The notes under the pieces are model-generated. The model had not been told where the DNA came from. It did not search any database and was given only the letters and a program-made list of their open reading frames with translations. The position numbers were made by a program, and so were the translations under genes. A stretch of 38,310 nucleotides of DNA, taken from positions 1 to 38,310 of the IMG/VR virus record IMGVR_UViG_3300045994_000296; one strand, given 5' to 3'. Each line of letters begins with the position of its first letter. Within the stretch, counting starts at the first letter, position 1. Source of the DNA: a virus. Shown here one piece after another: positions 24,261 to 29,918 of the stretch.

Positions 24261-24490
24261 TGATGATCTACTACCGATTCAGTACGCGCGCAGGGAATTT
24301 CTACATCCTGCAAAAGAATGGAATCTGGCATGCCATGTTCCAGGACGAAGACCTTGGGCCTTACGGCACTCCTCAGGAAGCACTGGACGATCTGGCAGGC
24401 GGTCATTCCGACTGGCCTTCCTGCGGAGATCCTTCACGATTCGAACTTCCTTCCGAGCTGGAAGACTGGGAGTTGTTACACATCCGATAA
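24260..24490 (+). CDS. Plus-strand orphan gene (moron-like) between cro and cII, 76 aa
   Basis: This is a small acidic protein with aromatic residues spaced as in a compact beta-alpha fold (MMIYYRFSTRAGNFYILQKN, WHAMFQDEDLGPYGTPQEAL, DDLAGG). The AAAGGG site lies seven bases before the ATG. It is transcribed against the early operon from its own leader, which closely resembles that of 18557-18760. No family was recognised. The lone placement and own promoter suggest a lysogenically expressed accessory gene. It overlaps the end of the minus gene 24403-24744 by 88 bases. Confidence 0.65.
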   Translation: MMIYYRFSTRAGNFYILQKNGIWHAMFQDEDLGPYGTPQEALDDLAGGHSDWPSCGDPSRFELPSELEDWELLHIR

Positions 24491-24744
24491 ATACTCAGCA
24501 TTTCCAGAAGAACTTCTTCACGACTGAGGCCATCTTCCGAGCCGGATGGCAGGGAGTTGCTACGAAGCAGATAAGCGTTCAGTATTTGCTGAATAGATTC
24601 AGTGACTCTGACCGCATCCCACAGCGGAAGAGCCAGTCTGACAATACCGCCATCCGGCATATTAAAACTGATGCCTATGACCTCGCCTTTGGTGCTGGTT
24701 GTTCCGCGCCAGGCGCACAACTTGAAATCTGGATGCAATGGCAT
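24403..24744 (-). CDS. Early gene downstream of cro, 113 aa (distant paralogue of 26234-26632)
   Basis: The ATG follows the cro stop directly (TAAATG) with AGGAGG eight bases upstream, the strongest ribosome site in the early region. The conserved part is residues 18-60 (GEVIGISFNMPDGGIVRLAL, then TESIQQIL). The gene at 26234-26632 has the same pattern of a (V)IGVxFxM strand, GG(I/V)VR(L/V) and a terminal helix. The last ~30 residues are Ser/Glu-rich and lie antisense to the plus-strand gene 24260-24490, so the true end could be less constrained. Function unknown. Confidence 0.65.
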   Translation of the reverse strand: MPLHPDFKLCAWRGTTSTKGEVIGISFNMPDGGIVRLALPLWDAVRVTESIQQILNAYLLRSNSLPSGSEDGLSREEVLLEMLSIYRMCNNSQSSSSEGSSNREGSPQEGQSE

Positions 24745-25026
24745 TTACGCGGCCTCCTGTGTTTGATTGGATTCGCGGTCAGCCGATGCGCCAAACACAT
24801 CCGGGCGCAACTCGTACCGGGTTACCGCGCCATTGGTGATTTCTTCGATGGCCCGGCAGTGTTCAGCAGGCGGCGTGGGCGACTCGCTGTTCAGCCAGTT
24901 CCATACGTGCGCCTGAGCAACTTTGACCACAGTTCCGTTCTGCGCATGCCAGATCCTGATTTCAGCAGCTAGTTTTACCTGACCGCCAACGAGTTCAACT
25001 GACTTTAATAGTGGGGAAATTTTCAT
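24745..25026 (-). CDS. cro: Cro-like repressor (YdaS antitoxin / Cro family), 93 aa
   Basis: The start at 25026 (MKISPLLKSVELVGGQVKLA) is used instead of the upstream frame start that lies inside the operators. The helix-turn-helix is LVGGQVKLAAEI...VVKVAQAHVWNWLNSE, followed by PAEHCRAIEEITNGAVTRYELRPDVFG. That is the YdaS-like ending common in Cro proteins of proteobacterial prophages. It is divergent from cI across three shared operators and starts the early minus operon. It is expected to shut cI expression during lytic growth. Confidence 0.88.
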   Translation of the reverse strand: MKISPLLKSVELVGGQVKLAAEIRIWHAQNGTVVKVAQAHVWNWLNSESPTPPAEHCRAIEEITNGAVTRYELRPDVFGASADRESNQTQEAA

Positions 25027-25035
25027 GATGCGCTC

Positions 25036-25065
25036 AGAATACAACGATACTTGTTGCAAGGTCAA
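25036..25065 (-). promoter_or_regulatory. Early rightward promoter (PR equivalent) driving cro
   Basis: On the minus strand TTGACC (25065-25060) is followed by an 18-base spacer and TATTCT (25041-25036). Operator 25041-25054 lies in the spacer, and operator 25065-25078 touches the -35. Bound repressor would therefore block it. Confidence 0.7.
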
Positions 25066-25102
25066 CAATTTTCATTGTTTGACTGCTTACAACTTTGTTT
25101 GT
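25041..25102. promoter_or_regulatory. Triple operator between cro and cI
   Basis: Three ACAA-N6-TTGT palindromes lie at 25041-25054, 25065-25078 and 25089-25102. Their centres are exactly 24 bp apart. The third extends to TTACAA-N6-TTGTAA. This is the expected binding array for CI and Cro. The same half-sites recur at 26691-26728. Confidence 0.85.
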
Positions 25103-25107
25103 AAAAC
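25079..25107 (+). promoter_or_regulatory. cI promoter (PRM equivalent), apparently leaderless
   Basis: TTGACT at 25079-25084, a 17-base spacer and TAAAAC at 25102-25107 predict a transcript start at about 25114, one base before the cI ATG. No ribosome site precedes the ATG. A leaderless cI mRNA, as in lambda, is likely. Operator 25089-25102 lies in the spacer. Confidence 0.6.
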
Positions 25108-25114
25108 TGTAGTT

Positions 25115-25465
25115 ATGAATCTTTCAGAGCGAATTGTCCTAGCGCGGACACATGCGAAGCTAACACAAAGGCAATTAGCTGATTTATCTGGAGTCACTCA
25201 GCAGTCGATTTCATTGCTTGAAAAAGGAAAGCAGAAACAAACTACTGAGATCGTTTCAATAGCAGTGGCTTGCGGCGTGAGATCTGAATGGTTGGCTCTA
25301 GAGCAAGGCGAAATGGTAAACGGCTTGCATATTGAAGACGAACGCATCAAACGTGGCGTCACTATCCTGGAACAAATGCAGGCGGATAACCGACTAGACG
25401 ACGCAATGGAGTTGCTTGATTCGATTGCTAAATTCAGCCGAAAAGCCAGTGGCGAGAACAAATAA
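25115..25465 (+). CDS. cI: CI-like repressor, short form without protease domain, 116 aa
   Basis: An N-terminal Xre/Cro-type helix-turn-helix is visible at residues 5-60 (RIVLARTHAKLTQRQLADLSGV, TQQSISLLEKGKQKQTTEIV, SEWLALEQGE). The remaining ~50 residues form a helix that could dimerise (RIKRGVTILEQMQADNRLDD). The S24/LexA-like self-cleavage domain of classic repressors is absent, so SOS induction would need an antirepressor or another route. The ATG at 25115 fits the leaderless promoter. The upstream frame through the operators is not used. Confidence 0.88.
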   Translation: MNLSERIVLARTHAKLTQRQLADLSGVTQQSISLLEKGKQKQTTEIVSIAVACGVRSEWLALEQGEMVNGLHIEDERIKRGVTILEQMQADNRLDDAMELLDSIAKFSRKASGENK

Positions 25466-25515
25466 CGTAATTCAGCTGCAAATTCAATTAAAATTTGATT
25501 TTTAAAGAGGATTTT

Positions 25516-26049
25516 ATGGCGCTTATTAAATGTACCGAATGCGGTAAGGAAGTTAGCGATCAGGCTAAGGCATGCCCGCAATGTGGTGCCAAGAAATTCA
25601 AGCCGAAGCCAGCGAAAAAACCTCTTGGACTTTTTGCATGGACAATGATCGCGGGATTTTCGGTTTTAGCCGCAGTTAGTTCATTCTTGCCAAAAAATAC
25701 AACTCAAACACCTACTCAAACACCAGAACAGATCGCCGCAAAGACTAAGAGAGATGGTCAGTTAGAGACTGGCGCATTAGGCGCAATTGCGCTAAAGAAT
25801 CGCATGAAAGACCCGGAGGCTTTCAATCTGACTGGCGCAAACGTCAAAGACAATGGCGCAACCTGCTACGAATACCGGGCTAAAAACGGCTTTGGTGCAA
25901 TCTTTCCTGGCAGCGCTGTACTAACCAGCAAGGGCGATATCTATGTATCTGATCAAGGAGATAAATTTACCCGCGCCTGGAACAGGGAATGTGCAGGAAA
26001 ATCAGGCGAGGATATCAAATCAAAAGTCCGGATGATGGGCGTACTTTAA
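25516..26049 (+). CDS. Zinc-ribbon membrane protein downstream of cI, 177 aa
   Basis: The N-terminus has a zinc ribbon (CTECGKEV, then CPQCGAKKF), a basic stretch (KPKPAKK) and one membrane segment (LGLFAWTMIAGFSVLAAVSSFL, about residues 37-57, in parts). An outer domain of ~115 residues with two Cys (TCYEYRAKNGFG, RECAGKSG) follows. AAAGAGGA precedes the ATG. It is probably co-expressed with cI in the lysogen, so superinfection exclusion or lysogenic conversion is a reasonable idea. The family of zinc-ribbon plus membrane proteins is common, but this function is inference. Confidence 0.8.
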   Translation: MALIKCTECGKEVSDQAKACPQCGAKKFKPKPAKKPLGLFAWTMIAGFSVLAAVSSFLPKNTTQTPTQTPEQIAAKTKRDGQLETGALGAIALKNRMKDPEAFNLTGANVKDNGATCYEYRAKNGFGAIFPGSAVLTSKGDIYVSDQGDKFTRAWNRECAGKSGEDIKSKVRMMGVL

Positions 26050-26109
26050 TTAAACCGTGACAAATACACCAACCCCAGATCTATCACACATCCGGAACCA
26101 AAACGTGCC

Positions 26110-26370
26110 ATGAGTGTCATCGACTTCACCGACTATAAAAAGAATCTAGCCGGCAACACACCTAAAAAAATAACATTTAGGGGCGCTGTATACTTTGACG
26201 ACACCAAGACTCCCTCTTCACTCAACTTCATTTTTACCATCGCAGATGGTGATGTTGCAGGAGTGATCGAAGCCGCAAAAGAATTCGGCGGCATACCCTA
26301 TACCACCGATGACGGGAAAACCCTTTTTCTTCCTTGGCCACCAGCAGCCATCGAGATTGAAGATATCTAG
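26110..26370 (+). CDS. Hypothetical acidic protein of the lysogeny operon, 86 aa
   Basis: The protein opens MSVIDFTDYKKNLAGNTPKKITF and reads as a compact alpha/beta protein (SSLNFIFTIADGDVAGVIEAAKEFG, then FLPWPPAAIEIEDI). There is no signal or membrane segment and no family was recognised. It is last in the cI transcription unit, before the terminator at 26651. Its 3' part overlaps the opposite gene 26234-26632 by 137 bases, which may couple their expression negatively. Confidence 0.6.
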   Translation: MSVIDFTDYKKNLAGNTPKKITFRGAVYFDDTKTPSSLNFIFTIADGDVAGVIEAAKEFGGIPYTTDDGKTLFLPWPPAAIEIEDI

Positions 26371-26632
26371 TGAAATCTTCGGCGCTATTCACTTTCACCC
26401 CTGAAGCCTGAACGGAAGATATTTTCGACTGGCCGCGCTCTCTAACGTAGATCGCAAGGCTCTCCTGTAAAGCTTCAGCAATATTCCGTGCGCTTGCCTC
26501 ATCAAGCGATACACGTACCACCCCTCCTTCGCCCATCTCAAATATTACCCCGATCCGGCCAGCCCTCCTGTCAAACCGCGTGGCTCTACCCCACATCGCC
26601 CGTTTATAGCAATTTGGCAACTTAAATAGCAT
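26234..26632 (-). CDS. Small early gene opposite the lysogeny operon, up to 132 aa (distant paralogue of 24403-24744)
   Basis: The ATG at 26632 has AAGGA at proper spacing; the ATG at 26638 is too close to it. Residues about 20-65 (RRAGRIGVIFEMGEGGVVRV, SLDEASARNIAEALQESL) align with the cro-linked gene 24403-24744. The tail beyond about residue 85 is antisense to 26110-26370 and less protein-like, so the functional part may be the first ~90 residues. It is driven by a promoter inside the second operator cluster, and hence probably repressed by CI. Its transcript would run antisense towards cI. Confidence 0.55.
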   Translation of the reverse strand: MLFKLPNCYKRAMWGRATRFDRRAGRIGVIFEMGEGGVVRVSLDEASARNIAEALQESLAIYVRERGQSKISSVQASGVKVNSAEDFTRYLQSRWLLVAKEEKGFSRHRWYRVCRRILLRLRSLLQHHHLRW

Positions 26633-26650
26633 TGTCATATCCTTAATTTT

Positions 26651-26680
26651 AACCGCCAGATGTCCTGACGGTTTTTATTT
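26651..26680 (+). terminator. Rho-independent terminator after the cI operon
   Basis: AACCGCCAG (26651-26659) and CTGACGGTT (26665-26673) form a nine-pair stem with one mismatch and a five-base loop, followed by TTTTTATTT. It faces plus-strand transcription from the cI unit and insulates the second operator region from it. Confidence 0.75.
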
Positions 26681-26685
26681 TACCT

Positions 26686-26733
26686 TAAATACAATTATTC
26701 TTGTTGACGTATCAACAATTATAATTGTATAGT
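26686..26733. promoter_or_regulatory. Second operator cluster with divergent promoters (PL equivalent)
   Basis: Two ACAA-N6-TTGT palindromes lie at 26691-26704 and 26715-26728, centres 24 bp apart as in the cro/cI region. The plus promoter is TTGACG (26704-26709), an 18-base spacer and TATAGT (26728-26733). It drives the DUF2303-DGR-int operon. The minus promoter is TTGATA (26715-26710), an 18-base spacer and TATTTA (26691-26686), towards the gene ending at 26234. Bound repressor would block both. Confidence 0.75.
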
Positions 26734-26739
26734 ATCTCC

Positions 26740-26933
26740 CATACCGCAACCACAGCGGAGATGCGCTGCCAAGGTGACGCGAGCCGTAGTCCTCCATATC
26801 GGGGCCAACACGAAAAAAAATGGATTCATGGAAGTTGACGGTGCAAGTCCATGTCTGAATAAACCGTACTGCCGGCAGCCAGATAAAACTGCCAACCAAG
26901 CAAAAACCGACAAACTTACACAGGTAAATCATC
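26740..26933 (+). other. Long, probably structured 5' leader of the plus early operon
   Basis: About 195 bases separate the promoter from the first gene. Visible elements are CATGGA (26827-26832) with TCCATG (26849-26854) as a hairpin, the perfect palindrome CTGCCGGCAG, and GGCAG/CTGCC pairing across a short A-rich loop. A 12-codon open frame (ATG at 26820) has no ribosome site. No known RNA family was recognised. An antitermination RNA (put- or nut-like) would suit an 8.7-kb operon but is inference. Confidence 0.4.
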
Positions 26934-27116
26934 ATGCCAAATTCAAAATTTAAATTTGAACTCGAACAACAGGTAACCATCACCGCCAGCGGCGAAACCG
27001 GTGAAGTAATTGGTCGCGCCGAATATGCGTATGCCGAAAAATCCTACTTTATTCGTTACAAATGCGGCAATGGCTGCGCGGTTGAAGCATGGTGGACTGA
27101 ATCTGCGCTGTCTTAA
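26934..27116 (+). CDS. Small beta-rich phage protein, first gene of the DGR/int operon, 60 aa
   Basis: The protein (MPNSKFKFELEQQVTITASG, then GEVIGRAEYAYAEKSYFIRY and WWTESALS) looks like a small beta barrel of the SH3/KOW style (GE.G.V.GRA.Y). An AGG lies ten bases before the ATG. Similar short proteins often open recombination operons of siphoviruses, but the role is unknown. There is no signal peptide. Confidence 0.7.
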   Translation: MPNSKFKFELEQQVTITASGETGEVIGRAEYAYAEKSYFIRYKCGNGCAVEAWWTESALS

Positions 27117-27169
27117 AACAAAACATACCTTTTAGATAACTAAAATTACTAATTGCGAAGGAAGAAATC

Positions 27170-27520
27170 ATGTCAAAACCTATCAACGAAACGCTGCGTC
27201 TGCTCAGCGGCGATACAGAGGGAAGCAACTTTCTCGATGATGTTTCCAACGCGATGGCCGAGCTGGTGACCGCCGTCGATTCCACCGGCAAAGGCGGCGA
27301 ACTCAACATCAAGATCGTTCTGAAAAAAGCGACGCGCGGTGCTGTATCGGTAGCCGGTAAGTATTCGATCAAGAAACCGGTCACTGCGCCAGACGTTACG
27401 CTGCTGTTCAGTACGCCTGAAGGCAATCTGCTGACACAAGATCCACGTCAGCAAAATCTGGAGCTCAAAACCGTCGCCCAGGCCATTGCTGTACCACTCA
27501 AACAAGTAGGAGAAATGTAA
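27170..27520 (+). CDS. Hypothetical protein paired with DUF2303, 116 aa
   Basis: GAAGGAAG precedes the ATG. The protein begins MSKPINETLRLLSGDTEGSN and has a central strand region (GGELNIKIVLKKATRGAVSVAGKY, in parts) and a TPEGNLLTQDPRQQ loop. It is usually found directly before DUF2303 genes in phage genomes and may act with it. No catalytic motif is visible. It is soluble and mildly basic. Confidence 0.75.
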   Translation: MSKPINETLRLLSGDTEGSNFLDDVSNAMAELVTAVDSTGKGGELNIKIVLKKATRGAVSVAGKYSIKKPVTAPDVTLLFSTPEGNLLTQDPRQQNLELKTVAQAIAVPLKQVGEM

Positions 27521-27522
27521 TC

Positions 27523-28353
27523 ATGCAAGAAAATCAAGAAAATATCGCCGCTACAGTCGCGCGTGAAGCACGTAAGCCATTTCCTTTACCGGACAAACCA
27601 GCTTATGTCGCTGTTCCAGATGGCTGGAATCTTCAAGATACCGAAGCGCTTGATGCTTGTCCGCGCCGTAAAAAATCTACCGTCAGCCTGGACGACGACA
27701 CCGGCTATATCGATTACATCAAGCGCCATGGCGCGCCTGACCTCACCACAATCTGGTGCGATGCAGATTATGAAAAAGGTCGTATCGGCTATACCTGCGT
27801 GCTGAATGATCATGCTGGTGATGAAGGCGGTCAGGAATGGCGTGACCATATCGCCCGTTTTACTCCGGCTCAATCGGTAGAGTGGAAACGCTGGATCGAC
27901 AAAGACGGCAAGGTTATGGATCAACTTGAGTTCGCGACATTCATCGAAAACAATCTAGCTGACATTGCAACCACTGAAGGCCTGCCATCTGGTACGGACA
28001 TGTTGCACATGTCTACCAACCTTGAGATTACTCAGGACTCAAGCATCAAGAGCGCAATCCGCATGCAAAGCGGCGGTGTGCGCATTAGCTATATCGAGGA
28101 TGAAAACGCCGAGACGGCCAAGTTCATGGAGGTTTACAGCCAGTTTGCCATCGGCATTCCGGTGTTTCGCGGCAGCGATGCATACCAGGTAAACGCCCGC
28201 CTTAAATATCGCCTGAACGGCGGAAAGCTCAAGTTCTGGTATGAGCTGATCCGCGCAGACAAGGTAATGGAAGCGTCAGCAAAAAGCCTGACAGTGAAGA
28301 TTCAGGAACAAACGACCTTTCCTATATTCCACGGCAATCCATTCGCAAGATAA
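27523..28353 (+). CDS. DUF2303 phage protein, 276 aa
   Basis: The protein fits DUF2303: an N-terminal YVAVPDGW.L.D.EAL segment, SLDDDTGYIDYIKRHG, TTIWCDADYEKG and VLNDHAGDEGGQEWRDH. A C-terminal beta part follows (F..YS.FAIGIPVFRG, LKYRLNGGKLKFWYEL). These proteins sit in early recombination/replication operons of many phages, and their function is not established. AGGAG lies upstream of the ATG. It is probably cotranscribed with the DGR. Confidence 0.88.
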   Translation: MQENQENIAATVAREARKPFPLPDKPAYVAVPDGWNLQDTEALDACPRRKKSTVSLDDDTGYIDYIKRHGAPDLTTIWCDADYEKGRIGYTCVLNDHAGDEGGQEWRDHIARFTPAQSVEWKRWIDKDGKVMDQLEFATFIENNLADIATTEGLPSGTDMLHMSTNLEITQDSSIKSAIRMQSGGVRISYIEDENAETAKFMEVYSQFAIGIPVFRGSDAYQVNARLKYRLNGGKLKFWYELIRADKVMEASAKSLTVKIQEQTTFPIFHGNPFAR

Positions 28354-28362
28354 CTTAATACG

Positions 28363-28384
28363 CCCTGCCCGGCTTCGGGTAGGG
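28363..28384 (+). other. Stable intergenic hairpin after DUF2303
   Basis: CCCTGCCCG (28363-28371) pairs with CGGGTAGGG (28376-28384), with one G-T pair and a GCTT loop. No T tract follows, so it is unlikely to terminate. The next ribosome site (AGGAG) starts immediately after it, which suggests mRNA protection or translation control of the following GTG-started gene. Confidence 0.5.
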
Positions 28385-28398
28385 AAAAGGAGAAAATC

Positions 28399-28833
28399 GT
28401 GCCTCAACTTCCACCAAAAGATCCGCCCCCAGACCCAGCAAATCAATATCTCCAAAAAATCGAGTTTGGCGGATTGATTTGGGAGAAGTCACGCCGATCT
28501 GATACCAATGAATACACCGCTCATCATCCGGATATTGGAGATTTGCGCATATTCCAATATCCGAAAGAATCTTCATGCGACGGAGAATGGCTTTGGAATG
28601 CTGATATAGACATCCTATTTTCCAGGGATGACGCTCCAAAATATATAGAGACGCGCGTCAGCAATATCGTGGAAACAGCAGAAGAGGCAATGGCTCACTG
28701 CCTGCGCGCCAGGGAATACTTGATCGAGGACATCAAAAAACTATCAATGCATTTTAAAGTTGGCGGTTACCCCAGCGGGTTTGAAGATGGTCAGGCGGCA
28801 CTTGCTAAAAAAATTGCTGCGGTGATGCCATGA
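28399..28833 (+). CDS. Hypothetical phage protein with GTG start, 144 aa
   Basis: The GTG at 28399 follows AAAAGGAGA at good spacing. The N-terminus is proline-rich (MPQLPPKDPPPDPANQYLQK), followed by an alpha/beta body (IWEKSRRSDTNEYTAHHPDIG, DIGDLRIFQYPKESSCDG) and a helical end (AREYLIEDIKKLSMHF). No family was recognised. It may be a cytosolic early protein. The gene ends in an ATGA overlap with the next gene. Confidence 0.7.
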   Translation: MPQLPPKDPPPDPANQYLQKIEFGGLIWEKSRRSDTNEYTAHHPDIGDLRIFQYPKESSCDGEWLWNADIDILFSRDDAPKYIETRVSNIVETAEEAMAHCLRAREYLIEDIKKLSMHFKVGGYPSGFEDGQAALAKKIAAVMP

Positions 28834-29033
28834 CAGAAACGACTTTCTACGTGAACGTCTCTGCGGATCGGATGGATGTCTGTGATGGCGCCATCATCGC
28901 TTACATGATGACCAATCCAGACTCCAGCGTCGATGACGCTTTAGATGCCATTTTTAATGTGGGTATGAATGTCGTCATCGCCATCAACCCAACTTTCCAA
29001 AACAATCAACCAGATGAGGTCTGCATATGCTGA
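28830..29033 (+). CDS. Small acidic hypothetical protein, 67 aa
   Basis: It is coupled to the previous gene by ATGA. The text MTETTFYVNVSADRMDVCDG and SSVDDALDAIF is acidic and contains a short hydrophobic patch (GMNVVIAINPTF), not clearly a membrane segment. The role is unknown. The end overlaps the next small gene by seven bases. Confidence 0.6.
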   Translation: MTETTFYVNVSADRMDVCDGAIIAYMMTNPDSSVDDALDAIFNVGMNVVIAINPTFQNNQPDEVCIC

Positions 29034-29182
29034 ACCGAGCAATCCTTGTTCCGCGCCGCAAGCCATATACGCAAACGCACTGGACTGTGCGTGTAATCCG
29101 CTGCATTCAACATTTCCGATACTACCGAAAACAGAGAATGTGCATCTCCGTTTCCTGGGCGCTTGCGAGGCACACACTATGA
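29027..29182 (+). CDS. Very basic 51-aa protein
   Basis: This short gene lies between two coupled genes: GAGG eight bases before ATG 29027, stop overlapping the next start as ATGA. The product is strongly basic and aromatic (LVPRRKPYTQTHWTVRVIRC, then FRYYRKQR). That resembles small phage proteins of the RYYR type often seen in early operons. It may bind nucleic acid or membranes. Position and coupling are the main evidence. Confidence 0.6.
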   Translation: MLNRAILVPRRKPYTQTHWTVRVIRCIQHFRYYRKQRMCISVSWALARHTL

Positions 29183-29358
29183 GCACTCTTAACCTAAAAA
29201 TTACCGCGTTACGCCAAGCTGCAATCGATGCTGCGGTCGAACTAGACTGGACAAAAAATGAACCAGGTGTACAGCCTGAAATTCAAGAGCGAGCAGTCAG
29301 CATCATCCAGCGCGTGTTCGCAGCCTGCGAAGCTTTAGATGAGGCTGAAAAGCCATGA
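29179..29358 (+). CDS. Small helical hypothetical protein, 59 aa
   Basis: The start at 29179 (MSTLNLKITALRQAAIDAAV) is supported by the ATGA overlap with the basic gene and a GAGG nine bases upstream. The longer frame from 28969 would override two coupled genes. It is mostly helical with an acidic end (ACEALDEAEKP) and couples to the next gene by ATGA. Function unknown. Confidence 0.65.
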   Translation: MSTLNLKITALRQAAIDAAVELDWTKNEPGVQPEIQERAVSIIQRVFAACEALDEAEKP

Positions 29359-29918
29359 GCAAGCCTAAAGCAAAGCGCGATAAAGCCTATCGCCCTAAAG
29401 GTGTGCGGATCCCGGTCACTAGTCTGCGTGATGAATTTGGCATTGTGCTGCACAGCTGCATCGTCGCTGCGCGCAATGGGCATTTCGATAAATCTCAATT
29501 TGACCGCATCGGGCAGGCGATCAATTGCGTATGGGGCGCGCTGTATTTAAAGCCGCCGAAAGACATCTCGGTGATGACGGTTGTTGAAGGTGCTATGCGC
29601 GCGATGAATGATGTATCTGAGCGCGGCGATGCAACCGGACACTGGTTGCTGCGCGATTTTGAGCAGGCCGCCGTACTGGCAGGCATCCGCAAGATCGAAG
29701 AACAACTCCCCTACATGGACGTGATGATGCTGTATCGCGCCATGCAGGAAATGAAAACGCTCTCTCTCGCAGAACGCACGATTCGCTCGGAAGATATTCA
29801 ATCCATCAATATTCTCAACGAAAAAACGGGCGAAATTATCCGAATTGAAAGAGCAGCAGTAGGCAAGTTAACTAACCATAACAGCAAGGAGAATAGCAGT
29901 GAAACCAATCGAATTTGA
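29355..29918 (+). CDS. Helical phage protein upstream of the DGR, 187 aa
   Basis: The N-terminus is Lys/Arg-rich (MSKPKAKRDKAYRPKGVRIP). A helical body follows (DEFGIVLHSCIVAARNGHFD, AINCVWGALYLKPP, LLRDFEQAAVLAGIRKIEEQL). Proteins of this make-up are common but unnamed in early regions of proteobacterial phages. The start is coupled by ATGA. The last codons overlap the GTG start of the first DGR target, so translation may continue into the DGR genes. Confidence 0.65.
   Translation: MSKPKAKRDKAYRPKGVRIPVTSLRDEFGIVLHSCIVAARNGHFDKSQFDRIGQAINCVWGALYLKPPKDISVMTVVEGAMRAMNDVSERGDATGHWLLRDFEQAAVLAGIRKIEEQLPYMDVMMLYRAMQEMKTLSLAERTIRSEDIQSINILNEKTGEIIRIERAAVGKLTNHNSKENSSETNRI

Noticed and set aside
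23837-24406. 189-codon minus-strand frame between cro and cII
   Set aside because: It crosses the terminator and the orphan gene 24260 and has Cys/Ser-rich shadow composition.
24058-24972. 304-codon plus-strand open frame
   Set aside because: It reads through the cro-linked gene, the cro end and the better supported gene 24260-24490 in another phase, has Arg/Ser-rich random text, and no ribosome site.
26820-26858. 12-codon open frame in the early leader as a real gene
   Set aside because: No ribosome site and overlaps a predicted hairpin; a leader peptide cannot be excluded but is unsupported.
28969-29178. N-terminal extension of the gene at 29179-29358
   Set aside because: It would bury two coupled small genes (28830-29033, 29027-29182); the ATGA overlap at 29179 is the better start.
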